From positions 62,001-126,000 of the forward strand of contig NZ_SSWX01000009.1 in NCBI RefSeq assembly GCF_004803635.1: a DNA stretch of 64,000 bases, read 5' to 3'. The position numbers were made by a program, and so were the translations under genes. This DNA is from Lampropedia aestuarii. GTDB taxonomy: Bacteria > Pseudomonadota > Gammaproteobacteria > Burkholderiales > Burkholderiaceae_C. Under the pieces are notes generated by a model, which saw only the letters and a program-made list of their open reading frames with translations, was not told where the DNA came from and did no database searches. This document shows positions 8,516-15,810 of this stretch, one piece after another; the stretch's first letter is position 1; every line of letters begins with the position of its first letter.

Positions 8516-8827
8516 ACCAATGCCTGCTGTTGAGCCATGAATTGATGCCGGGGATGCTGCCCTCACCACGCCTTTTGAAACATTGTGATGAGCATTCAAG
8601 GGTGTTTGTTTCACTCATAAAACTATGGAGATTTCCCCTAGGGACCCCGGGACGATGGGTGCCATTTTAGAGACGATGGGCGCTTTTCAGACCAGCATTC
8701 CCACACGAAACTGGCCGCTCTTTCACCAATAACGGCCAACTACAAGCCGATTGCAAGCAGCGCTCGGGCAGGCCCATTGATTCACGTTTATTTCATCTCC
8801 AACACCAATCAACAGCAGTTTTCATTT

Positions 8828-9976
8828 ATGCAAGCAACACCATTGAAGATCGGCATCGTTGGCGGCGGCGTGGGCGGCCTGGCGGCGGCCAATGCCCTGC
8901 ACCAAGCCGGCCACCACGTCAGCGTTTTTGAACAAAGCCAACAATTCATGCGCGTAGGCGCAGACATCAACCTCACGCCCAATGCCGTGCGCGCGCTCGA
9001 TGGCCTGGGCAGCGCGGTGGCCGAGCAAACCCGCGCCTCGGCCGCGCGGCCCACCCACCGCATCAGCCGCATCTGGGACAGTGGCGAAGAGACCTCTCGC
9101 CTGGCCATGGGTGATGAAGCCGAGCGCCTCTACGGCGCGCCACAGTTGACGATTCACCGTGCCGACTTGCTGGCCGCCTTCGCCGATGCCTTTCCACAGG
9201 ACCAGGTCTATTTTTCCAAACGCGCGCACAGCATCAGCGAAGATGCGCAAGGCGTGCACATTACATTCACTGATGGCGAAGTGTTCAAAGGCCTCGATGT
9301 GCTGGTCGGTGCCGATGGCATCCACTCGGTCGTGCGCAGCGCCTTGTTTGGCCAGGAGTCGCCGCGCTTTACCGGTGTTGTGGCGTTTCGCACCGTCGTG
9401 CCCACCGAGCGCGTCAAAGACATTCCCAATATTGCCGCCTTCACCAAATGGTGGGGCCCGAACCCGCAAAGCCAGATCGTCACCTTTCCGCTGAACCAGG
9501 GCCGCGATACCTTTATTTTTGCCACCACCGCGCAAGAGTCTTGGCACGAAGAATCCTGGACCAGCGCAGGCAGCGTTGACGAGCTGCGCGGCTTCTACAC
9601 CGACTTCCACGAAGATGCCCGCAACCTGCTGGACGCCTGCGACAGCGTGCTCAAAACCGCGCTGTATGAACGCGACCCGATGCCGCAATGGTCCAAGGGC
9701 CGCGTAACCTTGTTGGGCGATGCCTGCCACCCGATGCTGCCATTCATGGCGCAAGGGGCAGGCCAGGCAATTGAAGATGCGGTCGTGCTGGCGCGCAACC
9801 TCCATGGCATTAGCCGCGAGCAAGTGCCTCAAGCCCTGATGCGCTACCAAAGCATGCGCCAGGAACGCACCAGCACGATCCAGCTGGGCTCGCGCGGCAA
9901 TGCCTGGCTCAAAGACGGCGGCAACGCCGATTGGGTTTATGGCTATGACGCCTGGAAGGTGCCGCTGCCTGCCTAA
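8828..9976 (+). CDS. FAD-dependent aromatic monooxygenase, NicC-like
   Basis: A 382-residue class A flavoprotein hydroxylase. GIVGGGVGGLAAANAL at the N-terminus binds the FAD ADP, LVGADGIHSVVR is the DG motif, and RVTLLGDACHPMLPFMAQGA is the second FAD motif. The late VYGYDAWKV segment resembles the end of 6-hydroxynicotinate 3-monooxygenase (NicC), and salicylate hydroxylases are more distant relatives. Start ATG 8828 is chosen over a TTG at 8777 because it begins the Rossmann strand, although no clear ribosome site is visible. A heteroaromatic or hydroxybenzoate substrate is an inference. Confidence 0.87.
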   Translation: MQATPLKIGIVGGGVGGLAAANALHQAGHHVSVFEQSQQFMRVGADINLTPNAVRALDGLGSAVAEQTRASAARPTHRISRIWDSGEETSRLAMGDEAERLYGAPQLTIHRADLLAAFADAFPQDQVYFSKRAHSISEDAQGVHITFTDGEVFKGLDVLVGADGIHSVVRSALFGQESPRFTGVVAFRTVVPTERVKDIPNIAAFTKWWGPNPQSQIVTFPLNQGRDTFIFATTAQESWHEESWTSAGSVDELRGFYTDFHEDARNLLDACDSVLKTALYERDPMPQWSKGRVTLLGDACHPMLPFMAQGAGQAIEDAVVLARNLHGISREQVPQALMRYQSMRQERTSTIQLGSRGNAWLKDGGNADWVYGYDAWKVPLPA

Positions 9977-10072
9977 AACCCGCGCAGGCTCTTATCTCCC
10001 GGCCCTGCTGCCTAGCACTGCCATGCGCTGCAGCCAGGGCAGCACGCATTCCCACAACAAAGGAGACACACC

Positions 10073-11092
10073 ATGACTGGCCTTTTCTCTGCTTCATTCA
10101 AGACAGGTTTTGCCCGTAGTTGGCTGGCTCGCGGCGCTGGCCTGCTGCTCGCAAGCTGCCTGGCTGCCTCCGCCGCTCAGGCTCAAGCCAATAACAACTG
10201 GCCACAACGCCCAATCAATCTGGTGGTGGGCTATCCGGCTGGTGGCACCGTCGACATCCTGGGGCGTTTGTACGCCGACAAACTCGCTGCTCTGCTCAAA
10301 CAACCCGTGGTGGTGAACAACCGTGCAGGCGCCAGCGGCACGATTGGTGCGCAGTTTGTCGCCCGCGCCAATCCCGATGGCTACACCATTCTGTTCGCCC
10401 CAAGTACCTTTGCGATTGCGCCCTTGTTGGTGGGCGGCGCCAGCTCCCCTGATGTCAACGCCGACTTCACACCCATTGCCAAAGTGGGCAGCACGCCGCT
10501 GCTGATGCTCACGGGCGCGCAATCGGGTATCAGCAGTGTGGCCAACCTGGTTGAGCAAGCCAAAAACGGCAAGCAATTCAACTACGCCAGCCCCGGTGCA
10601 GGCTCACCGATGCACATGACCGGCGAAGTCTTTAACCGCCAGGCCGGCATCAAGATGCTGCATATTCCTTACCGTGGCATTGCGCCATCGCTGACCGATA
10701 CGATTGGTGGCCATATTCCGATCGTCTTTTCAACCCACGGCTCAGTGCTGCCCTATATGAGCGACAACTCGCTGATTGCGCTGGCCAGCACCAGCAAAAC
10801 GCGCTCGCCTTTATTGCCCCATGTGCCAACCCTGGCCGAGCAAGGTTATCCAGAGATCGACATCACCGCCTGGTGGGCCGTATTGGGCCCCAAAGGCCTG
10901 GATCCGTCGATCGTAAACATCCTGCAAACCGCCTTCACGGAAATCCTGAATCAGCCCGATGTGCTGGAGCAATTGCAGACCATGGCGATCACGCCCGAGC
11001 TGCAAGACGGCACGCAACTGGCCCAGACCATCCGGGCTGAAAACCAGTATTTTGGCGAGCTGATCAAGACACTGGATTTGAAGGTCGAATAA
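10073..11092 (+). CDS. Second Bug-family substrate-binding protein
   Basis: A 339-residue TctC/Bug receptor with an N-terminal signal peptide ending near AASAAQAQA. The mature start NWPQRPINLVVGYPAGGTVD is typical of the family. It carries the same leader (GGAGACACACC) before its ATG as the Bug gene at 6478, although the proteins themselves differ. It lies 96 bases after the monooxygenase and may deliver that pathway's substrate. A GC-rich hairpin with a T-tract (11135-11159) follows. Confidence 0.92.
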   Translation: MTGLFSASFKTGFARSWLARGAGLLLASCLAASAAQAQANNNWPQRPINLVVGYPAGGTVDILGRLYADKLAALLKQPVVVNNRAGASGTIGAQFVARANPDGYTILFAPSTFAIAPLLVGGASSPDVNADFTPIAKVGSTPLLMLTGAQSGISSVANLVEQAKNGKQFNYASPGAGSPMHMTGEVFNRQAGIKMLHIPYRGIAPSLTDTIGGHIPIVFSTHGSVLPYMSDNSLIALASTSKTRSPLLPHVPTLAEQGYPEIDITAWWAVLGPKGLDPSIVNILQTAFTEILNQPDVLEQLQTMAITPELQDGTQLAQTIRAENQYFGELIKTLDLKVE

Positions 11093-11134
11093 AGGCCCAG
11101 GCGGCCACATCAGGCCCCTTGGAATAGCCTAATT

Positions 11135-11159
11135 GCCGCCCTGACCTGCGGCGTTTTTT
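11135..11159 (+). terminator. Intrinsic terminator after the Bug gene
   Basis: GCCGC and GCGGC pair around an 8-base loop, followed by G and six T residues. It lies 43 bases after the Bug stop codon. Confidence 0.7.
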
Positions 11160-11294
11160 ATAGCGTTTTTGGCCGCGCTGCAGTGCCCTGAGCAATGCTG
11201 CTTATAGGCGATTTCTGGTTCCCCGGTAAAAACACGGCATTGGCGTTTCTGACTATAGTGGGGAGGTTTTTTAAACCATCCCAATTGAGGTTGT

Positions 11295-11903
11295 ATGAAG
11301 CTCTACTACAGTCCCGGTGCTTGCTCTTTGTCTCCCCATATTGTGTTGCAAGAGGCAGGCCTCGCACATGAGCTGGTTTTTGCCAGCACCAAAACACACA
11401 AACTCCAAGACGGCACCGATTTCTACACCATCAACCCACTGGGTTATGTGCCCGTGCTGGAGCTCGACGATGGCCGCCGTTTGACCGAAGGCCCCGCGAT
11501 TGTTCAATACATTGCCGACCTAGTGCCTGACAAACAATTGGTTCCAGCCGCTGGCAGCTATGAGCGCGCACTCGTGCAAAGCCGTTTGAACTTTATCGGC
11601 ACAGAACTGCACAAAAATTTTGGACCGCTGTTCACCCCTTCAAGCAGTGAAGAAGTCAAAACCGCAGCCAAAGACAAACTCATGAACCGCTTCCAGTTCA
11701 TCGAAGGCTTGCTGGCCAAAGATGAATACATCGCCAACAACCAGTTCAGCGTTGCCGATGCCTATTTGTTTGTTGCGGCATCCTGGGCGAAATACGTTGG
11801 TGTTGGCCTGAGCGCGTTTACGCAATTGCAAGCCTTTTCTGCACGCATTGGCGCTCGCCCTGCCGTGCAGGCCGCTTTGAAAGCAGAAGGTCTGCTGAAA
11901 TAA
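11295..11903 (+). CDS. Glutathione S-transferase, beta-class-like
   Basis: A 202-residue GST. The N-terminal thioredoxin-like domain starts MKLYYSPGACSLSPHIVL, with Cys10, the catalytic cysteine of bacterial beta-class GSTs such as BphK. The cis-proline segment GYVPVLELDDG and the GSH-contacting TEGPAIVQYIADL follow. The C-terminal helical domain is complete. It has its own upstream region after the Bug terminator and is the last gene before the origin region. It may act in detoxification linked to the aromatic cluster, but no specific substrate is evident. Confidence 0.92.
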   Translation: MKLYYSPGACSLSPHIVLQEAGLAHELVFASTKTHKLQDGTDFYTINPLGYVPVLELDDGRRLTEGPAIVQYIADLVPDKQLVPAAGSYERALVQSRLNFIGTELHKNFGPLFTPSSSEEVKTAAKDKLMNRFQFIEGLLAKDEYIANNQFSVADAYLFVAASWAKYVGVGLSAFTQLQAFSARIGARPAVQAALKAEGLLK

Positions 11904-11992
11904 ATTGGCAAGCGCATACCAGCAGCCTCGAAAAATGCTGCACACCCCTCGTTGCTTGAATGGGTGCGGTATGTGAATGCGTCGCAAGGCAT

Positions 11993-12028
11993 CTTTTTTG
12001 TCCATAGCCAAGGCTATGGACAAAAAAG
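11993..12028. repeat. Perfect 17-bp palindrome downstream of the GST gene
   Basis: CTTTTTTGTCCATAGCC is followed, after two A residues, by its exact reverse complement. The T and A runs sit at the outer ends of the stem, so neither strand has a U-tract after the hairpin. A standard intrinsic terminator is therefore unlikely. Weaker pairing (CGCAAG/CTTGCG) extends it outward. Confidence 0.8.
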
Positions 12029-12170
12029 GGCTTGCGCAACTGATCGCCTGATACCGTATTCAAACCGCAACAAGGCATTTTCCCCGCCTCCCCAAACAAC
12101 GGCACAAGCGGCGAGTGCGTCCACTCCAAATACCGCGCCAGACATGATCCCAATGGACTTGCCCCCATTG

Positions 12171-12543
12171 TTATCCCCATTGTTATCCACAGCTTTGGGC
12201 AGCGCAAAAACAGCCCTATTGAGCCCACTATGCATACCACTGGGCTGCGCCTGTTCTGCATGTCGCCCACCACACCATGATGGCACTGCTGCCGCGCACA
12301 GGCTAGCCCAAGGCCACATGCCCTGGTGCCGGTTTTGATGGGACTGAAATCCCTACAGCCAATGGCCATTCCCAACCAGTTTTTGAAAACAGGCACTCAC
12401 CAGAGCAATGACGCCTGAGGTGGCGGCATTGAAAGCCTCGCCTGTCTACCGTGAGAAGTGACCGCAGCTCAAGCCTAGCCATCGGTGCAGGCGAGATGGG
12501 CATTATTTGATGGCGTTCTCATGCAGCCCGCAGCTTATCCACA
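12171..12543 (+). other. Outlying DnaA boxes left of the origin modules
   Basis: TTATCCACA occurs at 12183-12191, directly after a TTATCCCCA-type box at 12171-12179, and again at 12535-12543. They are in the same orientation as the boxes next to the unwinding elements. Confidence 0.7.
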
Positions 12544-12878
12544 AAGCTCTTGGCGCATGAGAAAAAGCGCAACAGACGGTGCCGTCCACAGCACGGATCG
12601 GCCAGGCAATGACCAAGCTGCGTCAACAAGTTATCAACAGGCCGGCAAGCAAGCCACATCGATGTCGAAATGGCGGCTATTGGCGGTACTTGGGCTGAAG
12701 TCTCAGCGTGGCCGCAACCCAAACCAATGCCATCGTTTATGGCCACTTTTTAGCTCGACCCAAAACCTGGTTGAGCACTGTGTGAGCAAGCAAGCGTCCA
12801 GCTTGCTTGTGCTTGCTCTTTCTGTGGAAAAACTTGAATCAACGGCAACTTCCGTAGCCAAACAACGCCAGAACAAGC

Positions 12879-13093
12879 TGTGGATAAGTCTTGGGATCGG
12901 GGCTGCACGGTTTGGGGATGATCGGTCCAATTAGGGCCTCAGTCCAAGTTATCCCCAATTCAGGGTATCGAAGACCCCCTATTGCTGCACATGGTTTGAA
13001 TTTTCTTAAATGCATGTTTTTATTCACTAAAAACAAGTTATCCACAGAGTCCAGGGCCCTTTACTACTACGATTACTTCTTTTTTATACAAAA
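12879..13093 (+). other. oriC: Origin module A: DnaA boxes, DnaA-trio repeat, T-rich unwinding element
   Basis: In order: reverse DnaA box TGTGGATAA (12879-12887), TGGGGATGA (12913-12921), TTATCCCCA (12949-12957) and TTATCCACA (13038-13046). A 14-base GC-rich spacer follows, then TTACTACTACGATTACTTC from 13061 and a T-rich tract. Read in triplets the repeat is TTA-CTA-CTA-CGA-TTA-CTT-CTT, which matches the complement of the DnaA-trio consensus (3'-[G/A]A[T/A]-5'). In the known basal unwinding system a DnaA box, a GC-rich spacer and trios lie in this order. Box offsets are identical to module B. Activity as an origin is inferred. Confidence 0.82.
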
Positions 13094-13195
13094 GCATAGC
13101 AGTCGTAGTTGCTGTTGCGGATATTTTTAAAAATCGGCATCTACACAATCCGTCAGCAACATCTGTGGCCGCATACAGCATCCGCTTGTACTTAC

Positions 13196-13204
13196 TTATC
13201 CACA
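13196..13204 (+). other. Single DnaA box between the modules
   Basis: A perfect TTATCCACA lies 158 bases after the last box of module A, downstream of its T-rich tract. Confidence 0.65.
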
Positions 13205-13432
13205 ACAACAAAAAGCTCACCATACGAGCACCGCCGATGGGACCCCAAACACCACAGTTGAAAAACACAAAAAAATGGCTATTTTTCAAAGGCTTAAACA
13301 CCATAATCAACGCCAGAATTGGCTTGCAATGGCTGAGAAAAAGTACCAATGACGCGGTATCAGCTGCATAAAACGCCGTTTTTGCCTGTTTTTTGTGCAT
13401 TTTTTCTGCGCCATGCCGATTGCCAAGTCCAT

Positions 13433-14047
13433 TTATTGCGATGGATGCGCCCTAGAACTGCGCTGATCAGCATCTTTGGCGTCGCCAATCGCGTAAAAAT
13501 GCCCGCCTGCGATGTAGTGCAAGCTGCGCCATTGCGGATCAGCGCTCTCAAAATGCCAATGTCCATCAGAAAAAATCCGTGTATCGGCCCACGCGGCGAC
13601 CACTTCACCAATAAAAAGGTCGAATTTTTCCTGATTACCTGGCTCTTCAAGTACCCGGCAGGCGAGCCAAGCTGAACAACCAGTCACAAAAGGCAAATCC
13701 AGATCGGGCATTTCAAATAATTGGACGCCACTGCGAATTAATTTGTCTGGTTCTGTGGACAAACTATGGTGGCCCAACTGGTGGGTCATCTCCAATTGCG
13801 CCACAGTCGGAACTTGAATCACAAACCAGCCACTGTGCTCGACCAATTGGCGTGTGAAAGTCATTTTGTCCAAAACTACCGTCAGTTTTGGCGGCAAAAA
13901 GTCCAATACACAAGCCCAAGATGCAGACATAACGTTATCCACACCCAGGTGACGCGCAGAAACCAATACCGTTGGACCATGATTGAGCAATCGGTAGGCT
14001 TTATCAAGCGGCACAGCAGCCAGATGTGGGTTGATTTCAGAATACAT
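13433..14047 (-). CDS. Flavin reductase-like FMN-binding split-barrel protein
   Basis: A 204-residue protein of the flavin reductase-like family. The start is set at ATG 14047 (MYSEINPHLAAVPLDKAYRL), because the extra upstream ORF runs into the DnaA boxes of module B. The segment GPTVLVSARHLGVDNVMSAS and the following SWACVLDFLPPKLTVVLDK match the split barrel, with SWFVIQVP-type strands after it. It is the only gene between the two origin modules. A perfect DnaA box lies inside the coding sequence at 13935. The reaction, probably NAD(P)H-dependent flavin reduction, is inferred from family. Confidence 0.85.
   Translation of the reverse strand: MYSEINPHLAAVPLDKAYRLLNHGPTVLVSARHLGVDNVMSASWACVLDFLPPKLTVVLDKMTFTRQLVEHSGWFVIQVPTVAQLEMTHQLGHHSLSTEPDKLIRSGVQLFEMPDLDLPFVTGCSAWLACRVLEEPGNQEKFDLFIGEVVAAWADTRIFSDGHWHFESADPQWRSLHYIAGGHFYAIGDAKDADQRSSRAHPSQ
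13935..13943 (+). other. DnaA box inside the flavin reductase gene
   Basis: A perfect TTATCCACA lies in the coding sequence, about 180 bases left of module B. Confidence 0.65.
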
Positions 14048-14120
14048 AGGATTTGAAAACTTCAAAATGAGCCCATCCAAAGCAGAAACAGCACCCCAAA
14101 AGCGAGAATTCGCAACAAAC

Positions 14121-14336
14121 TGTGGATAAGTCTTGGGACGGGACTGGCATGGTTTGGGGATGAGTCGCTGCTCCGTCAGCATGCACTAAGTTATCCCCAA
14201 ATTGGTACTCGGAACCAGGGCCCTGCTCGCACAGGCTTGTAATTAGACTAAGGTTTTGATTTAAATCAGGAAAAACAAGTTATCCACAGAATGAGGCAGC
14301 CTTTACTACTACCATTATTTCTTTTTTATTCAAAAA
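14121..14336 (+). other. oriC: Origin module B: second copy of the DnaA-box and trio module
   Basis: TGTGGATAA (14121-14129), TGGGGATGA (14155-14163), TTATCCCCA (14192-14200) and TTATCCACA (14280-14288) lie at offsets 0, 34, 71 and 159. Module A has 0, 34, 70 and 159. A 14-base spacer and a trio-like TTACTACTACCATTATTTC start at 14303, offset 182 as in module A. A T-rich tract ends the module. The sequence between the boxes has largely diverged while the geometry is kept, which suggests selection on function. An FNR-like site overlaps at 14256. Confidence 0.82.
14256..14269. promoter_or_regulatory. FNR-box-like palindrome in origin module B
   Basis: TTGATTTAAATCAG differs by one base from the FNR consensus TTGAT-N4-ATCAA. 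It lies 11 bases before the last DnaA box of module B and about 440 bases from the fnr gene. Confidence 0.4.
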
Positions 14337-14347
14337 AAGTAAGCATA

Positions 14348-14705
14348 GTGAGTCCTCGGGCAATCGAAACAAGCATGTTTTGCGCAAGATTCAAATGCCA
14401 GGTTGTGCAGTTCGCAAACCATGCAATTGCTGAGCCAAGCACGATTGGGCAAAGCGCAAGCCGCAATTCGATTCGATACATACTCTAGCGAATCAACGAC
14501 AACCGACCGTTAGTTATCAGACAACTGCTTGTCGCAACTGCAAGGCGACGGCATGACAAAGGCAAGCGCTGGCTGCATCCGCAGTGGATAAGTTGTTTTT
14601 TCTTCCAGCACGCATCCGCCACTCATAAAAAATTTTGATGAGTGACGGATAGGTGGTTGGCTGCGGTGGGCAGCGGCTTGATTGGCCAGCGCTCAGGCAA
14701 AGGCG
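14348..14705. other. Gap between module B and fnr
   Basis: No gene is visible. It contains one near-consensus reverse DnaA box (AGTGGATAA, 14583-14591), followed by a T-rich stretch, and the 3' flank of fnr. Confidence 0.5.
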
Positions 14706-15422
14706 TTATGCCAATTGCGCCTTTGCTTTCAAAGCGACGGCATTGCAAATACGGACATGGCGCTTGTCGACCGCAATCAAACCTTGGTCTACCAATTTGC
14801 CAAAGGCACGGCTGACAGTTTCCAGTTGCAAACCCAAACAACTGCCAATGTCCTGACGTGACATGCACAACACCAGCTCTTGCGAAGAGAAGCCTCTGAC
14901 GGCCATGCGCTCGGTCAGGTGGAGTAAAAAGGCCGCCAAACGCTCTTCTGCACGCATACCGCCTAACAACAGCAATAAGCTGCGTTCCTGGACGATTTCA
15001 GCACTCATGATGCGTTGCAAATGCCGTGCAAGCGCAGGGATCTGCTCTGACAGGTCCTGCAGTTGCTGCACTGGCATCACGCACACCTGGGCATCTTCTA
15101 GTGCAATGGCATCGCTGCAGTACTGGCCGCTGACAAAACCATCCAAACCCAGTAGATCACCTGCTATCTGAAAACCAAACACTTGCTCATGGCCTTGGGC
15201 GCTGCGCATGCAGGTTTTGAAAGCGCCAGTGCGAATTGCAAACAAGGCCTCAAACGGCATGCCGCTATGAAACAGGCTTTGACCACGCGCAACCCGGCGT
15301 TTGCCTTGCACCAAGTGGTCGACCAAGGCCATTTGCTCGTTATCAAGCTCTGCAGGCATACATAGCTGGCGCAAATTGCATGCAGAGCAGGCAATCGGAT
15401 GCTGGGTATCGCGGACGCTCAT
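14706..15422 (-). CDS. fnr: Crp/Fnr-family oxygen-sensing regulator (FNR/ANR type)
   Basis: 238 residues from ATG 15422; a longer upstream ORF lacks domain content. Cys12, Cys15 and Cys21 have the CX2CX5C spacing of E. coli FNR, and Cys114 (DAQVCVMP) matches the fourth ligand, so a 4Fe-4S oxygen sensor is expected. A cNMP-type beta-roll follows (FEALFAIRTGAFKT, GDLLGLDGF). The C-terminal HTH is MSRQDIGSCLGLQLETVSRAF, with the E-xx-SR recognition pattern. A perfect FNR box lies 107 bases upstream, so autoregulation is likely. hemN is divergent, as is common for anaerobic haem synthesis. Confidence 0.94.
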   Translation of the reverse strand: MSVRDTQHPIACSACNLRQLCMPAELDNEQMALVDHLVQGKRRVARGQSLFHSGMPFEALFAIRTGAFKTCMRSAQGHEQVFGFQIAGDLLGLDGFVSGQYCSDAIALEDAQVCVMPVQQLQDLSEQIPALARHLQRIMSAEIVQERSLLLLLGGMRAEERLAAFLLHLTERMAVRGFSSQELVLCMSRQDIGSCLGLQLETVSRAFGKLVDQGLIAVDKRHVRICNAVALKAKAQLA

Positions 15423-15528
15423 CGGAGACTTTGCAGGGCGTGGAACATGAGGGCCATTATCTGGCCGAGACCAAGCGACTGTAAACAAGCACTTGTGCCT
15501 GCCCATTGGGCCATCAATGCCAGTCAAC

Positions 15529-15542
15529 TTGATCTAGATCAA
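15529..15542. promoter_or_regulatory. Perfect FNR box between fnr and hemN
   Basis: TTGATCTAGATCAA matches TTGAT-N4-ATCAA at all consensus positions. It is 107 bases from the fnr start and about 270 bases from hemN, with a hairpin repeat in between. Confidence 0.85.
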
Positions 15543-15610
15543 GGCGCGCATGGCCAGCCAGGTGCACACTGGCTGCAATACAACCACTAACCAGGCCGAT
15601 ACGCCGTTTT

Positions 15611-15792
15611 AGGAGCCTGATCATCATCTCCGCAATGTGTTGGTTGTGCCTTGCCCTTCGGATTGAAGCCAAAAGCCGCACTGCTTTGCTAAAAATCCTT
15701 GCCGGGCAGATAGCCCGACTGCGGTTTAGGCCGTGCATTGCTGCCATTGGGGCTTCAATGCGGCTGCGGGGAGATGTGTGAACCGGCTCTAA
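15611..15792. repeat. Second copy of the GAGCC hairpin element
   Basis: Its ends are imperfect inverted repeats (GAGCCTGATCA... and ...TGAACCGGCTC), with further pairing at ATTGAAGCC/GGCTTCAAT. The central core at 15690-15727 shares about 33 bases, in reverse orientation, with the loop of the element at 4433-4593. This includes GCCGGGCAGATAGCCCGAC. It ends 18 bases before hemN. Confidence 0.75.
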
Positions 15793-15810
15793 GCGCCGTA
15801 TGCGGCCTGG

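Larger units (their letters stand above)
11904..12878. other. Gene-free left flank of the origin region
   Basis: No convincing gene is seen; the ORFs present are low-complexity shadows without a ribosome site or family signature. It contains a perfect palindrome at 11993-12028, DnaA boxes at 12183 and 12535, a one-mismatch box (TTATCAACA) at 12631-12639, and a hairpin of GCAAGC repeats near 12785-12806. Confidence 0.6.

Noticed and set aside
12485-12934. ORF of 149 codons in the origin flank
   Set aside because: The translation is low in recognisable structure, it runs through DnaA boxes, and no start signal is visible.
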